DNA of 64,000 bases from Anthoceros angustus (lineage: Eukaryota; Streptophyta; Anthocerotopsida; Anthocerotales; Anthocerotaceae): NCBI GenBank assembly GCA_010909165.1, contig MU008183.1, forward strand, positions 310,001 through 374,000, given 5' to 3'. Under the pieces are notes generated by a model. The model worked only from the letters and a program-made list of their open reading frames with translations, did not search any database and was not told where the DNA came from. Of the stretch, positions 9,682 through 20,476 are shown one piece after another. The number at the start of each line of letters is the position of its first letter. The first letter of the stretch is position 1. The position numbers were made by a program, and so were the translations under genes.

Positions 9682-12600
9682 TGTCGTGGTCCTGGGACTA
9701 GTGACAGTTAAAGTCGTTGGACCGCCTCGTCTTATTCGGATGCCAAATCCTCCATCCAGGTTATATCATCGAAAGTGCATCGGTCATAGGTGCAAGAGAG
9801 CGGAAGATTTCTTTATCGGTTGGATAGGATGGAGTAAGGAATCAACCCAATACGCCAGCTTAAGTGGTGGAAGGCAGGCTAGACGAAGTTGTATGTTAAC
9901 TCAAACCGTCTCAAGTGTGCAAGTAATTCGGCAAGTATCTTTTATTCTTCGATTGCACATCGGACCGGAGCATAATGTGCATGTTTATAGGATAGGTTGC
10001 TCAGGGTGGAGTGAGGTCTTTTTGAGAATACCTAACATACATAGCACAACGTCCTATTGAAATTGAGGGTGTAAATCCTTCTACTCATTCACTCAAATTT
10101 TGGAACTATGAATATATAACCTCTTTGCGATTACCATAATCTCCTCTCATATATTATAATATTTTTATTTTAATAATAGTCAAAGGAATTTAGGTTATTT
10201 AAAATAATCACAAGTGAAATAGGTACTTGAAAACAGAAAGAAATAACTTAAGCAAAAGCACAACTTACAAAGAGAAAAATGCTTTCTAACCATAACAATC
10301 ATTTATTAATACACCGTCTATAGAACCTTTGGGCTGCAAGGGTTTGACAAAAAGATCAAGGACACTCTAGGTGACATCATCAGCCCTGGGGCTTTTTGAG
10401 ATTCTTGCAGGCAATCTTGCCCGATGGTAAGTGTCCCTGCCGATGCAATTTGGAGGCACAAGTCTGCTCTCCCTTGAGGTTTCTTCGCCGGTGGTGTTTT
10501 GGGTACCTGGGCCCTCTCTGCCAAGTTGTGCCCTCGGAGAGCACAACTCCACTCCTGATACACGATCCTCCAAAAAGGGCCTGTTGTGGAGGATGAAACG
10601 GGATATCAAAGGGCCTGTTGTGGAGGATGAAGCAGGATATCCCGTTTCATCCTCCACAACAGCCCTGGAGGATCGTATCGAGTGGAGGAAGGAACCTTCC
10701 CTCTCCAAGTGTCCTTAAGGCTAGGAATATATTACGGGACATGTGCGAGAAAGACTTTCCTCCTTTGATTTATCATCGATAGTTTGGGGTTGTAGGCATC
10801 CATGTTCGAGAAGCAACTTGGCCATGCCTGCTCGCCTTCTTGGACCCCTCCATCCCTAGGTCCACAAAGAGCTCGGCTTTGCTCTTGCTCGGGAAAAGCC
10901 CATGCGCTGGCTATTAGCTCGCCCATGTATTCGGGTTTCACATTGCGGCAACCACCTTCTCTCGCAATGCCATTATATCCGGGCTTGCTCCGACAGGCTT
11001 CTTCCGTCGTTACTGCGAGTAAGGCTCTACCCTTGACGACTTGGGATACACCTTGCTCGTTGGCCCTATGGGGATCATTGCATTGCCACCCACGATGTCA
11101 TCCGCGATGTCATGTTCGCCATAGCTTGTGAAAGTGGTTGCATGGCACGGAGAGCGAGGATATACTCTTCGTCAATTGTCGTGGTCCTGGGACTAGTGAC
11201 AGTTAAAGTCGTTGGACCGCCTCGTCTTATTCGGATGCCAAATCCTCCATCCAGGTTATATCATCGAAAGTGCATCGGTCATAGGTGCAAGAGAGCGGAA
11301 GATTTCTTTATCGGTTGGATAGGATGGAGTAAGGAATCAACCCAATACGCCAGCTTAAGTGGTGGAAGGCAGGCTAGACGAAGTTGTATGTTAACTCAAA
11401 CCGTCTCAAGTGTGCAAGTAATTCGGCAAGTATCTTTTATTCTTGATTGCACATCGGACCGGAGCATAATGTGCATGTTTATAGGATAGGTTGCTCGGGG
11501 TGGAGTGAGGTCTTTTGAGAATACCTAACATACATAGCACAACGTCCTATTGAAATTGAGGGTGTAAATCCTTCTACTCATTCACTCAAATTTTGGAACT
11601 ATGAATATATAACCTCTTTGCGATTACCATAATCTCCTCTCATATATTATAATATTTTTATTTTAATAATAGTCAAAGGAATTTAGGTTATTTAAAATAA
11701 TCACAAGTGAAATAGGTACTTGAAAGCGAAAGAAATAACTTAAGCAAAAGCACAACTTACAAAGAGAAAATGCTTTCTAACCATAACAATCATTTATTAA
11801 TACACCGTCTATAGAACCTTTGCAAGGGTTTGACAAAAGATCAAGGACACTCTAGGTGACATCATCAGCCACAGGGCTTTTTGAGATTCTTGCAGCAATC
11901 TTGCCGATGGTAAGTGTCCCTGCCGATGCAATTTTGGAGGCACAAGTGCCTCTCCCTTGAGGTTTCTTCGCGGTGGTGTTTTGGGTACTGGGCCCTCTCG
12001 CCAAGTTGTGCCTCGAGAGCACAACTCACTCGATACACGATCCTCCAAAAGGGCCTGTGGAGGATGAACGGATATCAAAGGGCTGTTGTGGAGGATGAAG
12101 CAGGATATCCCGTTTCATCCTCCACAACAGGCCCTTTTTGGAGGATCGTGTATCAGGAGTGGAGGAAGGAACCTTCCCTCTCCAAGTGTCCTTAAGGCAG
12201 GCTAGGAATATATTACCAGGACATGTGCAGAAAGACTTTCCTCCTTTCAGATTTATCACTGATAGTTTCAGGGGGTTGTAGGCATCCATGTTCGAGAAGC
12301 AACTTGGCCATGCGTTCTGTTCTGTCTTCTTGGACCCCTCCATCCCTAGGTCCACAAAGAGCTCGGCTTTGCTCTTGCTCTGGGAAAAGCCCATGCGCCT
12401 GGCTATTAGCTCGCCCATGTATTCGGGTTTCACATTGCAGCAACCACCTTCTCTACTGCAATGCCATTATATCTGGGCTTGCTCCAGCTTGTGGCTTCTT
12501 CCGTCGTTACCTGCGAGTAAGGCTCTACCCTTGACGACTTCGGGATACACCTTGCTCGTTGGCCCTATGGGGATCATTGCATTGCCACCCACGATGTCAT

Positions 12601-12685
12601 CCGCGATGTCATGTTCGCCATAGCTTGTGAAAGTGGTTGCATGGCCTGGAGAGAGCAGGGATATACTCTTCGTACAGGTCGGTCA
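9682..12685 (+). repeat. 1.5-kb tandem duplication (two units)
   Basis: Unit 1 is 9682-11176 and unit 2 is 11177-about 12685, a shift of 1495 bp. The AT-rich part (10060-10310 against 11560-11810) is almost identical. Elsewhere the copies differ by many one- to four-base gaps, mostly at CTG, CAG, CCTGG or homopolymers. In unit 1 the gaps lie right of the foldback centre (after about 10610); in unit 2 they lie left of it (before about 12104). So one continuous 1.5-kb stretch, about 10610-12104, carries nearly all of them. Confidence 0.9.
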
Positions 12686-13160
12686 ATCAGGGCTGACTTG
12701 TACCTCATCCCCGGCGACTAGGTTTCGGTGGCGCACGAGGTGGTCACTAACTTTGCACGTGATACCGTCTTTGCTTATGTGATCACTAACTATCTAGGTC
12801 TTAAAACGATAGAGCGTTGGTTAAAGGACTTCAATACATTTCTCAAGTCCTGCGCCAAGGCTCATCATGCCCGCAGGCACGGTGCGAGGTTGTCCCTTTC
12901 CTATTTCACGGCGTTCTTTAGACAGCGGGTCTCAATTGCTCTTCAACGTGCCCTCTCCATGGCGATCATTAACAAAGCGGCGACAAGAGGTGACACATCC
13001 TCCTCGTGCTCCGTAGTTTATAAGTCATCTATTCTCATTGCATATGATATTGTAGGCGCAATCGGTGATTTCTCGTAGTGAGCTTAATTGCTTCTTTTCA
13101 CCTCGACCCTCGGGGTCTCCTTTGGTCGTCCTCTGCAAGATGGGCTTTTATATCAATTTT
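10430..13160 (+). mobile_element. Non-LTR retrotransposon, copy B (rearranged)
   Basis: It is homologous to 49620-50780 of copy C. The post-RT region starts near 10430 and recurs in the second duplication unit near 11930. The zinc-knuckle region lies at 10920-11130 and 12400-12620. The endonuclease C-terminus is at 12727-13078, reading WLKDFNTFLKSCAKAHH, FRQRVSIALQRALSMAIINK and YDIVGAIGDFS. Its 3' end keeps the element's hairpin word AGATGGGCTTTT at 13138. The copy is interrupted by the foldback and by the tandem duplication. Confidence 0.7.
10550..10662. repeat. Long foldback (inverted repeat), unit 1 copy
   Basis: Arms 10581-10607 and 10636-10662 are perfect 27-bp inverted copies with a 28-bp spacer that itself holds a third partial copy of the arm. 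The left arm extends intact to 10550. The matching outer part of the right arm is damaged here but intact in unit 2 (12104-12161), giving 58-bp arms in the undamaged version. The arm sequence is retrotransposon coding DNA. Confidence 0.9.
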
Positions 13161-13169
13161 GGCCGATGA

Positions 13170-14019
13170 GACATGTTTAGTATACATTTCGGCTTATCAT
13201 TATGTTAAGAATCATAAACCTATTTTTAATGGCTGTTAAAAATTTTATTCAAATTATATTAAAATATCTAATACAAATACACCTCTTCGACAGAAAATAT
13301 AATCTACAATGAAAGTGTGTTTTTCGTTCACCAATTTGCACCTGAAAGAAATACTGCACTAGGAAAGAACATGTGGAACACACAAACAGCGACAGAGGCG
13401 AACACAGCTGGAACGGGGTGGAGCGGCGACTGCGACCGTGGGGTTCTTCAATCGAGTCATAACTGGGTTGTGTGAAACCGTGGTCATTTTTGGTTTTAGC
13501 GGGAAAAGGTGTGCATGGTTATTTCGGTGCTGCATCCGCACCCGGTGTTTCCTCCCCGCTGTTCGCTCCGGCTGGCAGCTCACACGAGCACGCAATTGCT
13601 CCCTCACGACACCTCTAAGCCTCCAGAACCTCACCAAGAATTTTCCTCGGGAACCTTGCTCTGCAGTCCATGTGCTTTGGCTGCTTCCGGTGACTGACCG
13701 ACCTACCTGAATCAGGTCGGTGTTGCCGCTCCTTCAAATTCTTGTTCCGCTTGCTCAAAATTGTGCCTGCATAGCTCGCTCTTGTTGCACGCATAGCTCG
13801 TTGAGTGGACAATCATCTTCCAACATTGGAGACGCTGTTGTTGCCGCATGCATGCCCCGATTGCCAGACTTGTTTGGTGATGTCCTGGAGGTTTGTGGTG
13901 TTTTGACGACATCTATCAGGCTCGGGCTTCACAGCTGTGGCTCTTACCAGGTCGGGCTTGGCCAGGAGAAAGACATTTTCCTGGAGCGGGGACGTCGCTG
14001 GTGCGGGCTAGTTTAATGT
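13170..14019. other. Intergenic stretch upstream of CYP710A
   Basis: AT-rich to about 13330, then mixed composition. Small open frames on both strands show no family motif. The last few hundred bases should hold the CYP710A promoter and 5' leader; I see no clear TATA box. Confidence 0.5.
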
Positions 14020-15576
14020 ATGCTTGCTGATCAAGAAGGCGGAATGGTGGCCCGAAGGTCAGTGGAGTGGATTTTAGGAACCGCAGACGGCCGAGTTCTG
14101 TTGGCCATTGCCCTGGTTGCGGTTCTTGTTTTCGAGCAGGTGAGGTATGCAAGGAAAGGGAGGCAATTGCCAGGGCCTGCGTTTTTCTGGCCTTTCTTGG
14201 GAGGCGTCGTTGCCATGGTGAACGATCCGACGAAATTTTGGGAGGCGCAGGCCGCCTCTGCCAAGAAAGTTGGCCTGTCTTGGAACGTGCTCTTTGGGAG
14301 GTTCGTGTTGTTTATCAGGGATTCGGACATGTCGCACAAGGTGTTTACCAATGTCAGGCCAGAGTTCTTTCAGCTGGTCGGTCATCCGTTTGGGAAGAAG
14401 ATTTTCGGGGAGCGCAATCTGATTTTTATGTTTGGAGAGGAGCACAAGGACTTGAGGCGGAGGCTGGCTCCCTTGTTCACTGTCAAGGCTTTGGGAGTTT
14501 ACGTCTCCATACAGGAAGCCACAATTCGGCGGCACATTCGGAAGTGGATACAGGCAGCGAAGGAAAGTGGGAGCGAGCCCGTGCAGCTGAGAAATCTCTG
14601 CAGGGACCTGAATTTGGAAACGTCACAGAATGTTTTCGTCGGCCCTTACCTGACGCAGGAAGCCAGGGTGCAATTTTACAACGACTACTACCTCTTCAAC
14701 GTCGGCCTCATGAGTCTGCCTATCTATTTCCCCGGATTCGCCTTCTACAAGGCAACTCATGCTGTGCAGAGGCTGATCAACGCGTTAGGGGATTGTGCCC
14801 GGCAGAGCAAGCGGAGGATGAGTGAGGGTGAAGAACCAAGCTGTCTGATTGATTTTTGGATGGTAGAAACAGTTCAAGAAATCCGGGAAGCAGAAGCAGC
14901 AGGCCTGCCTCCACCTCCACATAGCTCTGATTCCGACATAGGGCAGCACATATTCGACTTCCTCTTCGCTGCACAAGATGCATCTACCTCCTCGCTGGTG
15001 TGGGCAGCGACTCTGTTGGAGTCTCACCCGGAGGTGCTGGCCAAGATCAGGCAGGAGGTTAGCAGTCAGGCATCAAGCCCTAGCTTCTCGCCTGAGCAGC
15101 TGCGCCAGCTCAAGTACACAGAGATGGTGGTGAAGGAGGTGCTGAGGTTTCGTCCCCCTGCCACCATGGTGCCCCATGTTGCCACTGCTCCCTTCCAGCT
15201 CACAGACACCTACACCGTCCCAAAGGGCACCATTGTCTTCCCTTCCCTCTTCGACTCCTCCTTCCAGGGCTTCACCAACCCTCACTCGTTCGACCCGGAC
15301 AGGTTTTCTGCAGAAAGGCAGGAGGATGTTGTGTTCAAGAAGAACTGGCTTCTGTTTGGAGCAGGGCCCCACCAGTGCATTGGACAGCGCTACGCCATCA
15401 ACCACCTCATGCTCTTCACTGCTCTCTTCTCAAGCAGTGTGGACTGGACCCGAGTGCGCACACCTGGCTGTGACGACCTCACCTACACGCCAACCATTGC
15501 TCCCAAGGATGGCTGTTTGATTTGTCTGGCTGAGCACCGAGATGGGCAGGAAGTAGACGGAACGAGATCACATTGA
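14020..15576 (+). CDS. CYP710A: CYP710A sterol C-22 desaturase (cytochrome P450)
   Basis: A single exon of 518 residues. The N-terminal hydrophobic anchor (residues 25-40, VLLAIALVAVLVFEQV) is followed by the Pro-rich hinge LPGPAFFWPFLG, which places the enzyme on the ER face. CYP710-typical blocks follow: NVRPEFFQLVGHPFGKKIFG, MFGEEHKDLRRRLAPLFT. The I-helix region reads FDFLFAAQDASTSS. The ExxR motif is KEVLRFRPP and the heme loop is FGAGPHQCIGQRYA, with Cys as the thiolate ligand. Family members desaturate C-22 of beta-sitosterol-type sterols to make stigmasterol or brassicasterol. Arabidopsis CYP710A genes are also intronless, so the single exon is normal for the family. An internal Met at residue 9 is an alternative start. 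Confidence 0.93.
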   Translation: MLADQEGGMVARRSVEWILGTADGRVLLAIALVAVLVFEQVRYARKGRQLPGPAFFWPFLGGVVAMVNDPTKFWEAQAASAKKVGLSWNVLFGRFVLFIRDSDMSHKVFTNVRPEFFQLVGHPFGKKIFGERNLIFMFGEEHKDLRRRLAPLFTVKALGVYVSIQEATIRRHIRKWIQAAKESGSEPVQLRNLCRDLNLETSQNVFVGPYLTQEARVQFYNDYYLFNVGLMSLPIYFPGFAFYKATHAVQRLINALGDCARQSKRRMSEGEEPSCLIDFWMVETVQEIREAEAAGLPPPPHSSDSDIGQHIFDFLFAAQDASTSSLVWAATLLESHPEVLAKIRQEVSSQASSPSFSPEQLRQLKYTEMVVKEVLRFRPPATMVPHVATAPFQLTDTYTVPKGTIVFPSLFDSSFQGFTNPHSFDPDRFSAERQEDVVFKKNWLLFGAGPHQCIGQRYAINHLMLFTALFSSSVDWTRVRTPGCDDLTYTPTIAPKDGCLICLAEHRDGQEVDGTRSH

Positions 15577-16056
15577 TCCTCTCGAGTCTGCCCTTTGTAA
15601 CTATAGACCCCTAGGATGTTCTCGATTGAACCAGCGTGAGTCGATTTTTTGTATCCTATTTTAAATTCTATATAGACTCCATGTAGGCCATTGTCCACGG
15701 ACTGCGGCCGGCCGTCCGTTGGTCGTTGGCGCGTCGCGGAAGCGACATGCTCCCGAACGTTTCCAGACCTAACGCTCCCTTCGATGCAGGGCTGCAGCGA
15801 AAGCGAAGAAGATGGTGGCACTGAGTTTTCCACATCTGGAAAAAATGAGCGCTTCTGGAACCACACTCAGGCCGCCTCTTACTGACGCCGAATGTGCTGT
15901 GATTCTCGCCAGTAGCAGAAATCTGGCGTGTTCTCTTGTCAACTTGTCTCACACACTTCGGCGGATGCCGGCTGCTGAGCTTTTCCCAGAAGCGGATGCC
16001 TAGGGGATTGATTGTGCCGTAGACGGCAGGGCTCGTCACGGGGAGGTCCTGCAGAG

Positions 16057-19000
16057 ATGGCGATGCGGGTGAGATGCAGCATCCCAGAAGCTCACACATT
16101 GCCTATTCTCTGTGTGGCTTTCAACAGTGACCGATGTGAGATATTCAGCGGCTCCGAGGACTGCCTCATCAAGGTGATGGGAGTTACAAGTCTAACCACT
16201 GCCCTTAAAACGGAATTCCTTGCCTCCAGAGTGGAGTCTCAGATGCCATTGGGCGCATTTTCTTGCGTACCCAAGCATTGTTAGGGTTTGGCAATATGGT
16301 GGGCCCTTGTTGCTTGGGTTCTACGGTACTGAGCTGGGTGAGGAGCTGGTGGCCCAGGTTTGGGATGTCGACACGGGAAAGTACCAGAGGACCCTCCAAG
16401 GGCACCAGAACTGGGTGGTGGACATTGTCTACGCTGCTTCTGTGCAAATTCTCTTCTCCGGGTCTCTTGATGGCAACATCATCGTCTGGTCTGACAGGGG
16501 TAAAATGCTCCAGGTACAAAGCCAGAAGTTTCGGGCTACCCAGTCAGTTTGAAAATGGGTATTGCAGCTCCTTCAGCTGGCACACAATTCTGAGAACTTA
16601 GCTGTTGTCACTACTATCAGGTACAAGAGTTTGGGGGCCCAGTGCACAGCTTGGCATTCGAGGCCAAGCGGAAAATTCTCGTGGCGGGTGGTAGGGGAGT
16701 GGTGCAACTGCACCGGGTGTTGCGGTCATCTGCAAACTATGTTAAGAAGTCAGCAAGCTCGAAGGCAGCGACGCACGGGCAGGTGATGGGAGATGCCCCA
16801 CAATTTGACCGGCAGGTTGACATTTAGGGCATCGTGGTCCTAGTTCTAATGCCCCAGCGTCTCTCTGCAGGCCAAGTTCCTGCAGTTGAGCTGCTATCTG
16901 TGCAATCACAAAGACGTTGTCCAGTCTATCAGCTGTGCAGAAAATGGACGTGTCTTCACCACAGGGTACCCACGACAAAGTGCTCACGCTTCACACTTAG
17001 TACTAGTTTGAATAGTTGATGCAGTGGTCCCACACTGAGCTATACGACGCTGTTGCAGTTACGACAAGAAAATCTGCTTCTTTGACAGCGAAAAGCCTCA
17101 AGAGACTTTGAAGGAGGTGAAGAAAAGCCATACTGTAAGCTTCAGTAGTTATCCCAGACTTCAACATTCATCCATGGTCCTCTGTAGGACTGCACAACAT
17201 AGGTGCAATAACCGCAGCAACTAGACATAGCTGCATATGCATGGGGACGTGACGTCAGCTTCTCCAGATTAAAGGCTCATCCATGTCTCTGCAGGTATCA
17301 TGAATGCATTACGGATTTCTGCAAGACGCATTGATGCCAATTTCTGCTTATCGGGCATGAACAAACTCCTTGAATGCAGGGGGGAATCAGTGCCTCCGCT
17401 TATGATACCGACGGCAAATGGTTGTTGACTGGCTGCTATGACGGAACTCTCAAAATCTGGAGTCATGAAGGCCATTGTCTGGACATCTTTCACAAACTCA
17501 GTGACGGCATCACCTCAATTGCCTTTATCGCGGCAACACGTTGCTACTGGGTAACTTCCAAGTCGGGGTGAGTGCTTGGAATTTCCACTTAGCCAGTGCT
17601 GGACGATTGCCGTCCTTACTCCTTTCAGATTTTGTTGCTTACAGCCTTAAGTTGCTCGCCGTTGCCTTGCAGCAACGTTAACGTGATTGATCCCCTGGCA
17701 CCTGCGAACGTGACAGAGTGGGTTATGGAAACAAGTTCCTTCCATCAGCTGGCCTTAAGCAAAGTGAGCAGTAGCAGAAAGAAATGAGCAGCTAGAACGC
17801 TTAATAGCCAGAGCATCATGCATATGATTCTCCGTGATCACAGATCTCTGATTATAGTGTCGTCTCGCAGGTGCACCCTGCTGTATCCAAGAATGTGGTG
17901 TTTGGCATCACCTATCAAAGGGAGATCATTGTGTGGAGATACAACCACTTTTCCACCCACAGACTAATGCGGGGCCACCATGACTGGGTGGAATCCATGG
18001 CCATTGCCACCAGACGACCAGCTAAGGACCGTGTGCTAGGTGTAGCCGCCGCCCAGGGAGGCAGAGGTAGTCAGATATCTCTCAAAGATCGCCTTGCTCA
18101 GCAGCGGCGTGAAGCTGATTCCATTCGGAAAAAGAGCAGTTTAATGAAGCAGAAGCTATCAGCAGCGGCAGCTGACAACCCGGCTCTGGCTGCTATTCTT
18201 GGGCAAGCCAGCCAACGACCCTCAACGTCAGGTGGCTCTACAGCCCGACTCAGCAATGCAACAACCCCGAGGAGATCGGTTTCTGCACAGGGCCCGAGGC
18301 ACAGTGGCGACCTGAAGCAGCAAAGTCCACGTCCATCAGCTGAGAACGCAACCGGGCAGATGGATGACAAAGGTTCTCCAGCATTTGCTAGATTCCTGTT
18401 TACAGTCCACCCGGCGTAGGATTCATGCTAACCGTCCCAAGGCAAGCTGCCTGCATGATATGACTGGGCCTCAAATGACTTTGTTTCAGCGGTCCCGACA
18501 CCGGAGAGGAGGACTCCCAGGTCCCGACTCAGTATACCCTCTCCAAGGTCCAGCATAGCAGCACAGAAGCAAGCTGAAGCTCTCAAGAAATTGGCAACGA
18601 AGAGGGCCCCAAGCTTGGAGACAACAAGGCTGCTACCAGACGTTGAGATATATACTGGAAGCGCAGATGGGTCCATCTTGAAATGGATTCCCAACACTGA
18701 CATCTGCAAGGACACATGGACAATGCAAGAATTTGCCCAGCACCGCAGCCGCAACACAGTCCTCTGCATGATCCATCATCCCACTTTGGATGTGATCATC
18801 ACAGGTTAGCGTGTCCTCCTGAAAGCTTGCAATGGTGCCGTGCATTTATCAGCCATCGCATTGCTGGATTTTGGTGCTGGCATTCGTAACTGCGTGGAAG
18901 GCTTCCACGTCTAGGAGCATACCAGTCTTTCAAGTAAGATACTCTCGGTTGGTGCAGGTGTGGCTTATTACCAGAGTCTGATGCTGTAGGATCTGAAGAC

Positions 19001-20315
19001 GCTCTCCTCAGGATTTGGAATCTGGATGGTCATCCAGGTGGTGGCAGGTCACGAGCAGAGGGTGGAACTAGCGGTCCTGACATTCTCCAGGGCCACAATG
19101 ACAAAGTGACCGGCCTCGCTGCCTGCAGGAACATGGTACGAATTTGCCTCTCACCTTCTTTATCATGCCAGCACCCAACTTCTGCTCACGTCTGGAATAC
19201 GGGTGAGCAGGTCCTCATGTCGGTATCATACGACCGGTGCCTGCGGTGGTGGGATCTGGTTACTCGCTTACCACTAGAAATCATCGACGAGGCGAACGAC
19301 ACTCCAATTGAGGTTTGGGTTCAGCATCTGCACATCTACGAGCCCTTTCACCAGCTCGGATTAGGGTTTTAAAGCTTGATTGACCCTCTGCAGCACCTGG
19401 AGTATAACCACGATCGAGAAGAAGTGGCGCTGTGCGGGGGAGACGACTCTGTGAAAGTGTGGGAAGTGGTACCACGGAAGCTGAGCTATGTGTTGAAAGA
19501 GTCTTTTGGGTGTGTGAAACACGTAAGTCACCACTTCCTGTCACTTCAGTGCTTTCTCACTAAACAATCTATCCGCCTCATGGACAGCCATGACCTTTCT
19601 TCAGGTGCGATGGTGTTCCAGCTTCAGACGGTGGGTAACCGCGACGGACCACGGCACCATCTCCGTCTGGGATCCCAAAACCCAGGACCGGTTGTACACC
19701 AACTGCTACAAAAATCAACCCATCACCTCCCTGCTGGTGGACGAGGTCAATCAGAGAATACTGGTGAGCTACATGTTTGATTTCGCAATCAGGGCCCACA
19801 CCATGGACCTGAATGACGAGGAACTGTGCGCCTATACCGGCCACACAGACCAGGTTCACGCCATCTTACACCTAAGCACCAGAAACCAGTACCTGTCCGC
19901 ATCCTGCGACAAGACCGTCCGGGTCTGGTTAGCACCCGAGTCAGAGAGGAAACCTGCTGTCCCTACAATACTGACAAAAGAGGCTCCCAAACCAAAACGG
20001 CCAGTCTGGGACGCCCCAGACAAAGAAGCCGAGGTCAAGTACATGAGTGCCTATGAAAGGACACACCCCCTTGTCATGCCAGCCATCCTTCAGAGGGCAA
20101 TTCTGAAACGAAGGTCTGGGACAAGAGAGGCCCTGGGGCTGGGTGAAGTCAGCATGTTGGACACACTCACGCGGCCGAAGGGAATGATAACGCCCAGAGA
20201 AGATGAACCTGTCGGCGAGAAGACTGTCCTTCAGCTTGCCTTGATTGATAGGCTGATTGAGTTGGAGAACGACCTTCAGCCGCCAGAACCTGCCGTGTAC
20301 GGCATCACTTGGTGA
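16057..20315 (+). CDS. WD40-repeat protein, 13 exons
   Basis: Exons: 16057-16173, 16358-16513, 16621-16815 (or 16782), 16871-16965, 17059-17134, 17380-17567, 17673-17763, 17871-18372, 18490-18804, 18990-19135, 19211-19312, 19394-19522, 19605-20315; about 940 residues. WD units run through most of the length ([81 protein letters not shown]), enough for two propellers. A low-complexity basic linker sits at about residues 370-470 ([32 protein letters not shown]). The C-terminal 110 residues are helical and charged. Paired propellers of this size occur in cilia/flagella-associated proteins, which would suit the CEP120 neighbour, but I cannot assign an orthologue. AATAAA lies at 20342. Confidence 0.85.
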
Positions 20316-20476
20316 TTCTCAAACAGGCCCCTGGGGTATGGAAATAAAACAAACTTTCCCAATAATGCCATTTGATCATCTTGAATCTCGCACTACCCAC
20401 CAGCTACAAGATGACCCTAGGAGGCACTCAATCTGGTATGTTACATATCCGAGAAGACAAAACTGAAAGCAGCATA

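Noticed and set aside
14020-15576. CYP710A as a retrogene because it lacks introns
   Set aside because: Members of this P450 family are intronless in Arabidopsis, so the lack of introns needs no special explanation.
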